Source: Oleispira sp963933055 (GTDB taxonomy: Bacteria; Pseudomonadota; Gammaproteobacteria; Pseudomonadales; Oceanobacteraceae). From it: a stretch of DNA of 50,583 bases. Shown here piece by piece: positions 7,892-16,278 of this stretch. The first letter of the stretch is position 1; each line of letters opens with the position of its first letter. The stretch is from the NCBI GenBank assembly GCA_963933055.1, contig CAWVSY010000024.1:1-50583 (forward strand), given 5' to 3'. The notes under the pieces were generated by a model. That model was not told where the DNA came from and did not search any database. It worked only from the letters and a program-made list of their open reading frames with translations. A program made the translations under genes and the position numbers.

Positions 7892-8779
7892 ATGAATCGC
7901 AGAATCGAAACTAAATTAACAAATAAATCAATAAACCCTATTTTAGAGCTTACCGGTGTCGGCATCGAATTCCCTACACCTAAAGGCCCCTTCAAAGCAT
8001 TGACCGACGTCAATTTAAAAATTGCAAAAGGTGAGATGATATCACTCATTGGTCATTCAGGATGCGGAAAATCCACGGTGCTTAATATCGTTGCTGGGTT
8101 ATTACAAGCAACCGAAGGTGGCGCCGTCTTAGAAGGTAAAGAGGTAAATGAACCTGGTCCTGAACGTGCCGTAGTATTTCAAAACCATTCACTTTTTCCA
8201 TGGTTAACCGCCTACGAAAATGTTGAATTAGCAGTTAAAACAATTTTCGACAAAAATAAAACAAAAGCGGAAATGAAAGAATGGATTGAGTACAACCTCA
8301 ATCTGGTTCATATGGGACATGCTATGCACAAACGCCCAGATGAAATATCGGGTGGCATGAAACAGCGTGTTGGTATCGCCCGTGCATTAGCGATGGAACC
8401 TAAAGTTTTATTAATGGATGAGCCTTTTGGCGCTTTAGATGCGTTAACGCGTGCGCATCTTCAAGACTCAGTCATGGAGATCCAAAAAGACTTAGGCAAT
8501 ACCATCATCATGATTACTCACGATGTCGATGAAGCGGTTTTATTATCGGATCGTATTGTGATGATGACCAATGGTCCTTCCGCGACAGTCGGTGAAATTT
8601 TAAACATAGATCTTCCACGACCACGCAATCGAATCGAACTTGCCGATGATCCAAAGTACAACCAGTATCGTCAACAAGTCTTAAGTTTCTTATATGAAAA
8701 GCAACGTAAGGTGGAGCCTTTATTAAATAATCACAAAATTAATAAAGAAAAGTCTCAGAAAGAAGAAAAAACAGCTTAA
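7892..8779 (+). CDS. nrtD: Nitrate ABC transporter ATPase
   Basis: A 295-residue single-domain ABC ATPase. Walker A GHSGCGKST is at residues 54-62, the Q-loop Q97 lies in VVFQNHSLFPW, the signature SGGMKQR is at 153-159, Walker B LLMDEP has E177, and the switch histidine is H210 (MITHD). It lacks the C-terminal binding-protein fusion of cyanobacterial NrtC and so resembles NrtD. The C-terminus is a lysine/glutamate-rich tail (KINKEKSQKEEKTA). It should power NrtB for nitrate uptake. Only one ATPase gene is present, so the transporter probably uses a homodimer. Confidence 0.93.
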   Translation: MNRRIETKLTNKSINPILELTGVGIEFPTPKGPFKALTDVNLKIAKGEMISLIGHSGCGKSTVLNIVAGLLQATEGGAVLEGKEVNEPGPERAVVFQNHSLFPWLTAYENVELAVKTIFDKNKTKAEMKEWIEYNLNLVHMGHAMHKRPDEISGGMKQRVGIARALAMEPKVLLMDEPFGALDALTRAHLQDSVMEIQKDLGNTIIMITHDVDEAVLLSDRIVMMTNGPSATVGEILNIDLPRPRNRIELADDPKYNQYRQQVLSFLYEKQRKVEPLLNNHKINKEKSQKEEKTA

Positions 8780-8783
8780 CTAT

Positions 8784-8817
8784 TAATAAGCAAATAAAAC
8801 TAATAAGCGAATAAAAC
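8784..8817 (+). repeat. Tandem 17-bp repeat upstream of the porin
   Basis: TAATAAGCAAATAAAAC (8784-8800) is followed directly by TAATAAGCGAATAAAAC (8801-8817), two copies differing at one base. They fill the gap between the nrtD stop and the porin ribosome site. This is an AT-rich, unstructured translation-initiation region and looks like a recent slip duplication. Confidence 0.7.
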
Positions 8818-8837
8818 TAAAAGAACGGGAGTTATAC

Positions 8838-10055
8838 ATGACGATCAAAAAACACTACCTAATGACTAAAAAAACATTACTGACAAGTGCTATTAGCGCA
8901 GCCATTTTAACCGCGGCGATGCCAAGCTACGCGCAGTCATTCACTGAACTGGCAAAAGAAGGTGACGTTATTGCCGAATTGCGTATTCGTTATGAAGGCG
9001 TAGAAGATGACAATGCGAACGACGATGCTGTCGCGATGACCGCAAGAGCTCGCGTAGGCTATGAAACGCCGAGCATCGAAGGATTCAAAGCGCTGGTTGA
9101 ATACGACCACGTTGTCGCATTGCAAGACGAGTACGAATCTAAATCATCAACAGGGCCAAATAATACTGCAACATCAGTCGTTGTTGATGGTATAGGGGGG
9201 GATTTCAACCGTGCACAAATCAGCTATACCTATGATGCTGTAAAAGCAATCTTAGGTCGTCAGCGTATTATTTTGGATAATGCGCGCTTTGTCGGTAATG
9301 TGGGCTGGCGCCAGAATGAGCAAACGTATGATGCCTTGCGCATTGACCTAACGCCTATTGATAATTTGAGCGCGACTTACGTTTATATGAATCAAGTCAA
9401 TGATATTTTCTATAACGATCTAGCCGTTAAAAATCATCTTTTGAACCTAGGCTATAAAACCCCTGTAGGTAAAGTAACGACTTACGCTTATATGCTAGAA
9501 GCAGATGAGAAAAATGACGAAAGTACTCTAGACACCTATGGCTTAAGTTTTAAAGGTAAAATGCCGATTGATGATTTAGAACTGTTATATGCTGCGGAAT
9601 ATGCAACTCAAACGGCTAATAATGGCGATAGTGGTGATAAAGATTTTGATGCTGACTACATCTTCATCGAAGGTGGGGTAAAAGTTTCTGGAATTTCATT
9701 ACTTGCAGGTCAAGAAATACTTGGCGGTGATGGTGATTCTTCCTTCTCAACACCTTTAGCGACTAAGCATGCTTTCAATGGTTGGGCTGATAAATTTCTA
9801 AAGACACCGGTTAATGGCTTAAATGATCTTTATGCTAAAGCGGTGGGTAAAGTGGCGGGCATTAAACTGGTTGCGGTTTATCACGATTACACCTCGGATA
9901 AAGGCAACGACGATCTAGGTAGCGAAATTAATTTACTAGCAGCTAAGAAAATTAATGATAATTTTTCAGCTGGCATTAAATATGCTTCTTACTCAGCTGG
10001 AGATACGGGAATTGATACTGATAAGTTTTGGTTATTTGGTGAAGCTAAATTCTAA
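8838..10055 (+). CDS. Outer-membrane porin of the nitrate operon
   Basis: A 405-residue protein with a signal peptide (MTIKKHYLMTKKTLLTSAIS onward, cleavage after SYA near residue 32) and a beta-barrel-like body of alternating strands, ending LFGEAKF with the C-terminal phenylalanine typical of outer-membrane proteins. The composition is acidic with many DD/DE turns. GGGAG lies eight bases upstream of the ATG. It sits 58 bp behind nrtD and is followed by a strong terminator, so it is the last gene of the nrt transcription unit. This context suggests a dedicated nitrate or anion channel, but the specificity is inference. The exact porin family was not determined. Confidence 0.82.
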   Translation: MTIKKHYLMTKKTLLTSAISAAILTAAMPSYAQSFTELAKEGDVIAELRIRYEGVEDDNANDDAVAMTARARVGYETPSIEGFKALVEYDHVVALQDEYESKSSTGPNNTATSVVVDGIGGDFNRAQISYTYDAVKAILGRQRIILDNARFVGNVGWRQNEQTYDALRIDLTPIDNLSATYVYMNQVNDIFYNDLAVKNHLLNLGYKTPVGKVTTYAYMLEADEKNDESTLDTYGLSFKGKMPIDDLELLYAAEYATQTANNGDSGDKDFDADYIFIEGGVKVSGISLLAGQEILGGDGDSSFSTPLATKHAFNGWADKFLKTPVNGLNDLYAKAVGKVAGIKLVAVYHDYTSDKGNDDLGSEINLLAAKKINDNFSAGIKYASYSAGDTGIDTDKFWLFGEAKF

Positions 10056-10087
10056 TATGAATTAAATGCCTTCTAAGTGCTTAAAAC

Positions 10088-10122
10088 GGAGTATAAAGTT
10101 TTTCTTTATGCTCCTTTTTTTT
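10088..10122 (+). terminator. Intrinsic terminator after the porin
   Basis: GGAGTATAAAG (10088-10098) pairs with CTTTATGCTCC (10104-10114) over 11 bp including one T-G, closes a TTTTT loop, and is followed by eight Ts (10115-10122). It should end the nrtABD-porin transcript. Confidence 0.93.
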
Positions 10123-10176
10123 AATGAATAATTTTAATTCCCTATCTAAGATTTTAGACTTCAGTATGAGTAAGAC

Positions 10177-11451
10177 ATGATTAAAAAACAGCTAGTAATT
10201 ATTGGTAATGGCTTGGCCACAATGCAGCTTCTAAAAGAACTGGGGCAGCAAACGGATTATGCAGTCACTGTTTTAAGTGCTGAAAATGTACCTCACTATA
10301 ATCGCATCATGCTGTCTTCTTTACTGGCGCAAGAAACCGACTTAAAAAGCATTACTCCGTGTGATGATGCTTGGTATCAAGAACGCAATATCAACGTTTT
10401 GCTCAATCATAAAGTAAGCAATATCGATAGCCAAAACCAGACCCTTAGCTGTGATAATGGCCATAAAATGGCTTATGACAAATTGATTTTCGCCACAGGT
10501 TCACAAGCCTTTATTCCATCAATGCCAGGCACGACAATGCCCAACGTGCTTAACGGTGTTATTGGTTTTCGTAAATTAATCGACGTCGATTTTATGCAAA
10601 AAGTGACTCGCACTCATAAGCAGGCCATTGTCGTTGGCGCAGGACTATTAGGCATAGAAGCCGCGGTAGGCTTGATCAAACAAGGCATGAGCGTGACACT
10701 TTTACATCGCCGTGATGTGTTAATGAACCGCCAGATTGATCGTAAAGCCTCTGATTTACTGCTAGCAGAGCTGCAAAATAGAGGGATAACAGTCTCTACA
10801 GGACATGGCCCTATTGAACTGGTAGGAAACGCATCGGGTAATATTTGCCAAGTTATACTCGATAATGGCGATAAGCTCAGCGCTGACCTAGTCATCTTTG
10901 CAACGGGGATTGTACCTAGCACGCTTTTGGCTAAAGAAAGCGGCTTGTTGGTTAATAAAGGCATTTGCGTTGATCCCCAATTAAAAACCTCAGAAGACAA
11001 CATCTATGCATTGGGCGAATGTTGTGAATTTGAAGGCAATACTTATGGATTGGTTGCTCCTATTTGGAATCAGGCACGTATTTTAGCTCAACAATTATTG
11101 CTTTTAGCAAGTGAAGAAAATTCACACCTAAATACAATGAAAGACAAAGCAGAGCGACCAAAATACCAAGAAGAAAATTTCGCCACAAAATTGAAAGTCA
11201 GTGGTATTGATGTTCATTCAATGGGCATTATTAACCCTGAAGATTCTGCGCAAGAATGTGAAGTTGTTGAATTTAATGATTCACAACGTGCTATCTATAA
11301 AAAAATTCTGATACACAATAATAAGCTCGTTGGTGCCGTATTGTATGGCGATGTTACCGATAGCCAATGGTATTTTGAATTGCTGCAGCAGGAATGCAGT
11401 ATAGAACCGTTTCGAAAAGATCTAATGTTTGGCCAAGCATTCTGCCAATAG
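10177..11451 (+). CDS. nasB: FAD/NAD(P) reductase feeding nitrate reductase
   Basis: A 424-residue flavoprotein of the pyridine-nucleotide-disulfide family. An N-terminal FAD-binding motif (VIIGNGLATMQLL, residues about 7-19), the NAD(P) motif VVGAGLLGIEAA (about residues 148-160), and a second FAD contact IYALGEC near 275 are visible. The C-terminal part (ATKLKVSGIDVHSMG) matches the NirB-like electron-transfer reductases. It lacks the iron-sulfur/siroheme domains of nitrite reductase, so it is taken as the NADH-dependent electron donor of NasA (called NasB in Bacillus and NasC in Klebsiella). It lies 206 bp upstream of nasA. Confidence 0.85.
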   Translation: MIKKQLVIIGNGLATMQLLKELGQQTDYAVTVLSAENVPHYNRIMLSSLLAQETDLKSITPCDDAWYQERNINVLLNHKVSNIDSQNQTLSCDNGHKMAYDKLIFATGSQAFIPSMPGTTMPNVLNGVIGFRKLIDVDFMQKVTRTHKQAIVVGAGLLGIEAAVGLIKQGMSVTLLHRRDVLMNRQIDRKASDLLLAELQNRGITVSTGHGPIELVGNASGNICQVILDNGDKLSADLVIFATGIVPSTLLAKESGLLVNKGICVDPQLKTSEDNIYALGECCEFEGNTYGLVAPIWNQARILAQQLLLLASEENSHLNTMKDKAERPKYQEENFATKLKVSGIDVHSMGIINPEDSAQECEVVEFNDSQRAIYKKILIHNNKLVGAVLYGDVTDSQWYFELLQQECSIEPFRKDLMFGQAFCQ

Positions 11452-11657
11452 CCAATTAAAATGGCACCAATAAGATACACCCGCACCATTATAGTTCGCA
11501 CCTGCTTTGCTCAATAAAAGATTGCTCTGCTTGAGTAAGGCAAACGACTCACGATTTTCCTGAATTTTAACGCTTTCACGACTCTGGCACTCTTCTTGTA
11601 TAGACCTACTGATTAAGAGTAACTAAATCATTAGTTTGCTGACAAAAGAGTCTTATT
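11452..11657 (+). other. Spacer before nasA with direct GCACC sites
   Basis: This 206-bp gap holds two GCACC copies near 11492-11510 (CGCACCATTATAG and CGCACC) that resemble the half sites before nrtA, a weak CTCAA/TTGAG repeat, the sigma-54-like promoter described separately, and a 6-bp AT-rich hairpin (AACTAA-ATCA-TTAGTT, 11621-11636). No T-tract terminator and no paired hexaloops were seen, so nasA does not appear to have its own NasT leader. Confidence 0.4.
11585..11600 (+). promoter_or_regulatory. Sigma-54-like promoter for nasA-cobA
   Basis: TGGCAC-TCTTC-TTGTA matches the sigma-54 consensus in spacing and at most positions, but carries GT instead of the nearly invariant GC at -12 (11598-11599). 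Start would be near 11611, leaving a leader of about 47 bases. The mismatch makes this a weaker call than the nrtA promoter. Confidence 0.45.
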
Positions 11658-14387
11658 ATGAATAGCGCCGTGATGGAAAACTGCAAAACAACCTGCCCCT
11701 ATTGTGGAGTAGGCTGTGGTGTAGAAATGCCAACTGATCTTTCTAAAGTATCAGGACTCAAAACCCATCCAAGCAATTTTGGTAAACTTTGCGTTAAAGG
11801 TTCATCACTGCACGAAACCCTTTCTATTCAAGGCCGCCTAATGAATCCTAAGATTCATGGCAAAGATAGCGATTGGAATAACGCGTTAAATACCGTTGCG
11901 ACTAAAATTCAACAAGTCGTAAAAGAGCATGGTCCTGATGCTATTGCGTTTTATGGTTCCGGACAATTATTAACCGAAGACTATTACGTCGCGAATAAAT
12001 TAATCAAAGGATTCATTGGTACTGCCAACATGGATACCAACTCACGCTTATGTATGTCTTCTGCGGTATCCGCTTATAAACGTGCGTTTGGCAGCGATAC
12101 CGTGCCAGTATGTTATGACGACATTGAAGAAAGCGACTTACTCATTCTGATTGGAGCCAACCCTGCTTGGGCTCACCCTATTTTATATCAGCGCATGGTA
12201 GCCGCTAAAAAAGCCAATCCTAATTTAAAAGTGGTTGTCATAGACCCACGTAAAACTGCCAGCTGTGACATCGCGGATTTGCATCTTGCGATTCTCCCCG
12301 GTACCGACGCGTATTTATTCAATGCATTATTAGCGCACTTGGCAGACAACGGCCATTGTGATGAACACTATATTGAGCACTATACCGACGGTTTTGAGAG
12401 CGCTGTTAAGCAGGCGCAATCTAATATACAAAGCCTTGCAGACATTGCACAGACTTGTCATGTTGAAGAAGCGGATATTACGCAGTTTTTTAACTGGTAT
12501 AGCCATACCGAAAAAACCCTCAGCTTTTATTCTCAAGGTATTAATCAAAGTTCTTCAGGTACTGATAAATGCAACGCTATTATTAACTGCCACCTTGCAA
12601 CAGGGCGACTAGGCAAACCCGGTGCGGGTCCTTTCTCAATCACTGGCCAACCGAATGCAATGGGAGGACGCGAAGTTGGAGGATTAGCAAACCAACTGGC
12701 CAGCCATATGCACTTTGAAGACAACGCTGACCTCGATCGTATTACTCGCTTTTGGAATGCCCCCAATATTGCAACCAAACCCGGTCTAAAAGCCGTCGAT
12801 ATGTTTGATGCCGTAGAGCGTGGCGATATTAAATTTATTTGGATTATGTCAACCAACCCTTTAGTCAGCATGCCTGAAGCTGATCGTTTAAAGGCCGCTT
12901 TATTAGCGTGTGAAATGGTCGTTGTCTCCGATTGTTTAGAGCATACCGATACCACAGCGGTAGCCGATGTATTATTGCCTGCTGCCAGCTGGGGAGAAAA
13001 AAATGGCACGGTTACCAACGCAGAAAGACGCATTTCTCGCCAGCGCAACTTTATGCCCCCTGTTGGTAATGCAAAGCCCGACTGGTGGATCATCACGCAA
13101 GTCGCACAGAGATTAGGATTTTCTAACGCTTTTAACTATCAACATCCTTACCAAATTTTTAACGAGCACGCAGGACTCTCGGGATTTGAAAATGGTTATG
13201 ATGGTTTTCCCATACGCGATTTTGATTTATCAGCACTGAGTGATCTAAGCCAACAAGCTTATGATGACCTACAACCCATTCAGTGGCCCGTTAATAAGCA
13301 ATTTCCATACGGGCGTCAGCGCTTTTTTGAAGATGGCAAGTTTTTCACCAGCAATCAACGAGCACAATTTGTAACCTTAGAACCACGCATGCCGATTGCG
13401 CTAGCGACTAAAGAATTGCCTTTGATCATGAATACAGGCCGTATTAGAGATCAATGGCATACTATGACTCGCACTGGAAAAACCGATAAATTATTGCAGC
13501 ATACCGCAGAACCCTTTGTTGATATTCATCCTATCGATGCTGAAAATTACCAACTTAAACAAGATGATTTAGCCGTGATCAGCAATCATCATGGTGAAAT
13601 AATTGTGCGCGTAAAAATAACCAAAGCACAAAGCCCAAATAATATCTTTGTTCCCATGCACTGGACTAGCCAGTTTGCGAGTAAAGGACGCATGGGCGTT
13701 TTAGTGAACTCTATTGTCTGCCCTATTTCTGGCCAACCCGAAAATAAACATACCCCCGTTGCCATTAAAAAATACGATTCTAAATGGTTCGGTTTTTTAT
13801 TACTTAACCAGCAACCATCAGCCTTATCTGATGCCTGCGATTATTGGGCACATGTGCCTTTTAATATAAGCCGTAGTGAATTGTCGAACGTCAATAATGA
13901 ACAAGGGCACTATTATGAGCTTTCGGGTAAACAAGATATTGCCCAAGCTTACCAAACCTTAAAGGCATTATTACCCGACGGTGAAGCATTAATTTTTTCT
14001 GATGCTCGCGGAGGTACACATCGTATTGTCATCATAAAAGATAATCGACTCATTGCTTCATTATTTTTAAGCACACAATTTGATTTACCGAACCGACGCT
14101 GGTTAAGTCAAATATTTAACAGTGCATCACTTACTGACTTTCAACGCCGCGCCTTACTAGCAGGCCGTGAAGGTAATGCGGCTAGTGATCCTGGCACCAT
14201 TATTTGTTCTTGTTTCCAGATTGGTGATAAGCAAATTAAAGCCGCCGTAGAAGAAGGTTTTAATAATGTTGAATCGTTAGGTAGCAAACTCAAGTGCGGT
14301 ACAAACTGCGGCTCCTGCATTCCCGAATTAAAAACAGTGATCGAAAAATTCTCCCCGCAAGTAGAAAAAATTGCGACCGAAGCATAA
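11658..14387 (+). CDS. nasA: Assimilatory nitrate reductase catalytic subunit
   Basis: A 909-residue cytoplasmic molybdenum enzyme reducing nitrate to nitrite. The N-terminal 4Fe-4S site is CPYCGVGC (C13, C16, C20) plus C45. The bis-MGD fold follows, with SRLCMSSAV near residue 132 supplying the likely molybdenum-ligating cysteine, and a C-terminal molydopterin dinucleotide-binding domain around 590-700. A BFD-like 2Fe-2S domain ends the protein, with cysteines at 850, 852, 880, 884 and 887, matching Klebsiella-type NasA. No Tat signal is present, as expected for assimilation. Electrons probably come from the upstream FAD reductase. AAAGAG precedes the ATG. Confidence 0.96.
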   Translation: MNSAVMENCKTTCPYCGVGCGVEMPTDLSKVSGLKTHPSNFGKLCVKGSSLHETLSIQGRLMNPKIHGKDSDWNNALNTVATKIQQVVKEHGPDAIAFYGSGQLLTEDYYVANKLIKGFIGTANMDTNSRLCMSSAVSAYKRAFGSDTVPVCYDDIEESDLLILIGANPAWAHPILYQRMVAAKKANPNLKVVVIDPRKTASCDIADLHLAILPGTDAYLFNALLAHLADNGHCDEHYIEHYTDGFESAVKQAQSNIQSLADIAQTCHVEEADITQFFNWYSHTEKTLSFYSQGINQSSSGTDKCNAIINCHLATGRLGKPGAGPFSITGQPNAMGGREVGGLANQLASHMHFEDNADLDRITRFWNAPNIATKPGLKAVDMFDAVERGDIKFIWIMSTNPLVSMPEADRLKAALLACEMVVVSDCLEHTDTTAVADVLLPAASWGEKNGTVTNAERRISRQRNFMPPVGNAKPDWWIITQVAQRLGFSNAFNYQHPYQIFNEHAGLSGFENGYDGFPIRDFDLSALSDLSQQAYDDLQPIQWPVNKQFPYGRQRFFEDGKFFTSNQRAQFVTLEPRMPIALATKELPLIMNTGRIRDQWHTMTRTGKTDKLLQHTAEPFVDIHPIDAENYQLKQDDLAVISNHHGEIIVRVKITKAQSPNNIFVPMHWTSQFASKGRMGVLVNSIVCPISGQPENKHTPVAIKKYDSKWFGFLLLNQQPSALSDACDYWAHVPFNISRSELSNVNNEQGHYYELSGKQDIAQAYQTLKALLPDGEALIFSDARGGTHRIVIIKDNRLIASLFLSTQFDLPNRRWLSQIFNSASLTDFQRRALLAGREGNAASDPGTIICSCFQIGDKQIKAAVEEGFNNVESLGSKLKCGTNCGSCIPELKTVIEKFSPQVEKIATEA

Positions 14388-14406
14388 GGCCAAAAGAATA
14401 TTAATT

Positions 14407-15168
14407 ATGATAAATTCAAACGTTATTTTAGTAGGGGCAGGTCCTGGAGACCCGGAATTATTAACCCTAAAAGCATTAAAAGCCATTCAAAGTGCTGATG
14501 CTATTTTATACGATGCATTAATCTCTGAAGAAATACTCGAGATGATTCCCGCTGGCTGTAAAACCTTCAATGTCGGAAAACGCTGCGGCGCACACAAGAT
14601 GAAACAAGAAGAAATTAATGAATTTCTTTATCAAATGTCGACCCGTCATAAAGTTGTAGTGCGGTTAAAAGGAGGCGATCCTTTTATCTTTGGGCGTGGT
14701 GGTGAAGAGCTTGAATATTTACAGAAGCGTCATGTCGAAACCAGCGTTATTCCGGGAATCACCGCTGCCGCAGGCTGTGCGGCAAGCTGTAATATTCCAT
14801 TAACCCACCGTGGACATGGTAATTCTTTACTCTTACACAGTGGTCATACGAGTACTGGGGAATTTGATAACTCACATACGGATAAAGAAAAGCAGACACA
14901 AGTTTTTTATATGGGCATGAATCAAGCAACATCCATTAGCGATTACCTAATCGCTCAAGGTCATCACCCAGATACCGAAGTCGCCGTCATTTGCCAAGGA
15001 ACACGACCGAATCAGGCATCACAGCTAGGCACACTCGCAACACTGCCGGCAATGGCCGAAGCCATGAAACACTTAACACCTGGCTTGATTATTTTAGGTG
15101 ATGTGGTCAGCTTAGCGTCTAATCAACAGCAACGACTTGCTCTAAACAGCCTATCCCTATCGGCATAG
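14407..15168 (+). CDS. cobA: Uroporphyrinogen-III C-methyltransferase
   Basis: A 253-residue SUMT that methylates uroporphyrinogen III at C2 and C7 to precorrin-2 using SAM, for siroheme. Motifs: VGAGPGDPELLTLKA at the N-terminus, VVRLKGGDPFIFGRGGEE near residues 86-103, and VIPGITAAAGCAA near 117-129. It is the single-domain form without the CysG dehydrogenase/chelatase. The ATG at 14407 gives the usual family length; an upstream in-frame TTG at 14371 lies inside nasA and is not needed. Twenty bases separate it from nasA, so it is probably co-transcribed and serves the siroheme of nitrite reductase. Confidence 0.95.
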   Translation: MINSNVILVGAGPGDPELLTLKALKAIQSADAILYDALISEEILEMIPAGCKTFNVGKRCGAHKMKQEEINEFLYQMSTRHKVVVRLKGGDPFIFGRGGEELEYLQKRHVETSVIPGITAAAGCAASCNIPLTHRGHGNSLLLHSGHTSTGEFDNSHTDKEKQTQVFYMGMNQATSISDYLIAQGHHPDTEVAVICQGTRPNQASQLGTLATLPAMAEAMKHLTPGLIILGDVVSLASNQQQRLALNSLSLSA

Positions 15169-15182
15169 GACTGCCTACATAA

Positions 15183-15878
15183 TTAGGCTCGAGATTCCGT
15201 TACTCGATGCGTTGAGTCTTGAGCAGAATTCATCGCCGTCAGTGCTTCTTTAGCATCACGGCAAACCGCAAAAATCATATCTCGTCGAAACGACAAAGCG
15301 GCTAATAACATAAAGCCATAACCGTTCATTTCTAATACTTCTTCATAAAAACGAAAATATTCAACCACAACAATTTCTTTATCAAATAATGCACCAGACC
15401 CTAAGCAAGTGACGGCCGCCATTAAGAATAAAGCCGTAGGTGATAAAATCGCTTTTTTAACAATATCCAAATACTCATTTTTATATTGAAAGGCTTTGAA
15501 CAAAAGTGGCAGCCATACCAATAGCATAATTATTTTATAGCCTTGGCCATCAACAAAGAAAATTAGCCAATCAATATTTGTTTTTTTAATACTCATTTCG
15601 CGTAGTATAAAACTGAAGCACAAGGCCGCGCCTAGATAAGCTAATAGGCTTAAACTTGCGGCTGATGACGGTACCATTGACCACTTCTTTTGACCCGCTT
15701 GCAGCCAAAAGAAAATGCCTACGCACAATAAAATTAATAACTGTGCATGCTCCATTAACTGATTTTCAGCATACAAATAAGCTTGATCAAAGATAATCAC
15801 TTCTGTAGCGAAATAAGCGGTCAATACCAACATGAGGGTGAAGACGGCATAACGATAATTTAAAGGCTGGGTCATCAT
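15183..15878 (-). CDS. Integral membrane protein of unknown function
   Basis: A 231-residue protein I do not recognise. Hydrophobicity suggests six helices (around residues 10-25, 46-60, 75-92, 112-128, 145-162 and 190-200). The C-terminal tail is hydrophilic and cytoplasm-like (FAVCRDAKEALTAMNSAQDS). A conserved-looking run ALFDKEIVVVEYFRFYEEVLEM is acidic and membrane-proximal. AAGAGA lies six bases upstream of the ATG. It converges on cobA with only 14 bp between the stops and no clear terminator. Confidence 0.7.
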   Translation of the reverse strand: MMTQPLNYRYAVFTLMLVLTAYFATEVIIFDQAYLYAENQLMEHAQLLILLCVGIFFWLQAGQKKWSMVPSSAASLSLLAYLGAALCFSFILREMSIKKTNIDWLIFFVDGQGYKIIMLLVWLPLLFKAFQYKNEYLDIVKKAILSPTALFLMAAVTCLGSGALFDKEIVVVEYFRFYEEVLEMNGYGFMLLAALSFRRDMIFAVCRDAKEALTAMNSAQDSTHRVTESRA

Positions 15879-16278
15879 AGTATTCTCTTACATTTTCGAA
15901 GAGTATAAGAATGCAATAAGCCTTTGATTAGGTATCAGATTTGCAACAGTGTGATTGAAGAGCGCTATTATTAACTAAGCGTTCAGCAATAATGCGGCCT
16001 TCAGTTAAATTTTCAGCCAATATTGCTGAGTATGAGAGCGTTAAAGCAGGCCAATTTAAGATAGAACTGTTTGTTTCATTTTTATGACTAGTAATGATTA
16101 TTTTTAACATTTCTTATTAAAAACAGAACAATATGGTCATATTGCGCCAGTCAGCTCTGTTTTATTTATGAATAGACGAAAATTGCAGCGAAATTCGCAG
16201 TATTACATTGCTTTACTGAATTCCTTTATTGGAATATAGTAATACTATATTTAACGGTCTAAACCCTGAGAGAAGTCT
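15879..16278. other. 400-bp spacer between unknown membrane gene and RND operon
   Basis: This divergent promoter region holds no convincing gene. A 60-codon minus-strand frame at 15928-16110 lacks a usable ribosome site. The half nearer the RND operon contains two adjacent inverted repeats (ATTCC-N6-GGAAT at 16220-16235 and the 17-base palindrome listed separately). The remainder is AT-rich and shows nothing else. Confidence 0.5.
16234..16250. promoter_or_regulatory. Palindromic operator upstream of the MFP/RND operon
   Basis: ATATAGTA-A-TACTATAT is a perfect 8+1+8 palindrome centred 37 bases before the MFP start. Its place suggests a repressor site overlapping the promoter of this efflux operon. 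No regulator gene of the TetR or MarR type lies next to the operon, so the cognate protein is unknown. Confidence 0.5.

Noticed and set aside
11452..11657. Second NasT leader before nasA
   Set aside because: No paired A1/G4 hexaloops and no terminator with a T tract could be found.
12545..13096. 183-codon frame antisense to nasA
   Set aside because: Lies wholly within a well-supported nitrate reductase gene; its composition is what the opposite strand of a coding region gives.
14371..14406. TTG-initiated extension of cobA into nasA
   Set aside because: Twelve extra residues have no family match; the ATG at 14407 gives the normal length.
15928..16110. 60-codon minus-strand frame in the 15.9-16.1 kb spacer
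   Set aside because: No usable ribosome site (AAGAA abuts the ATG), no recognisable domain or signal, and low-complexity composition.
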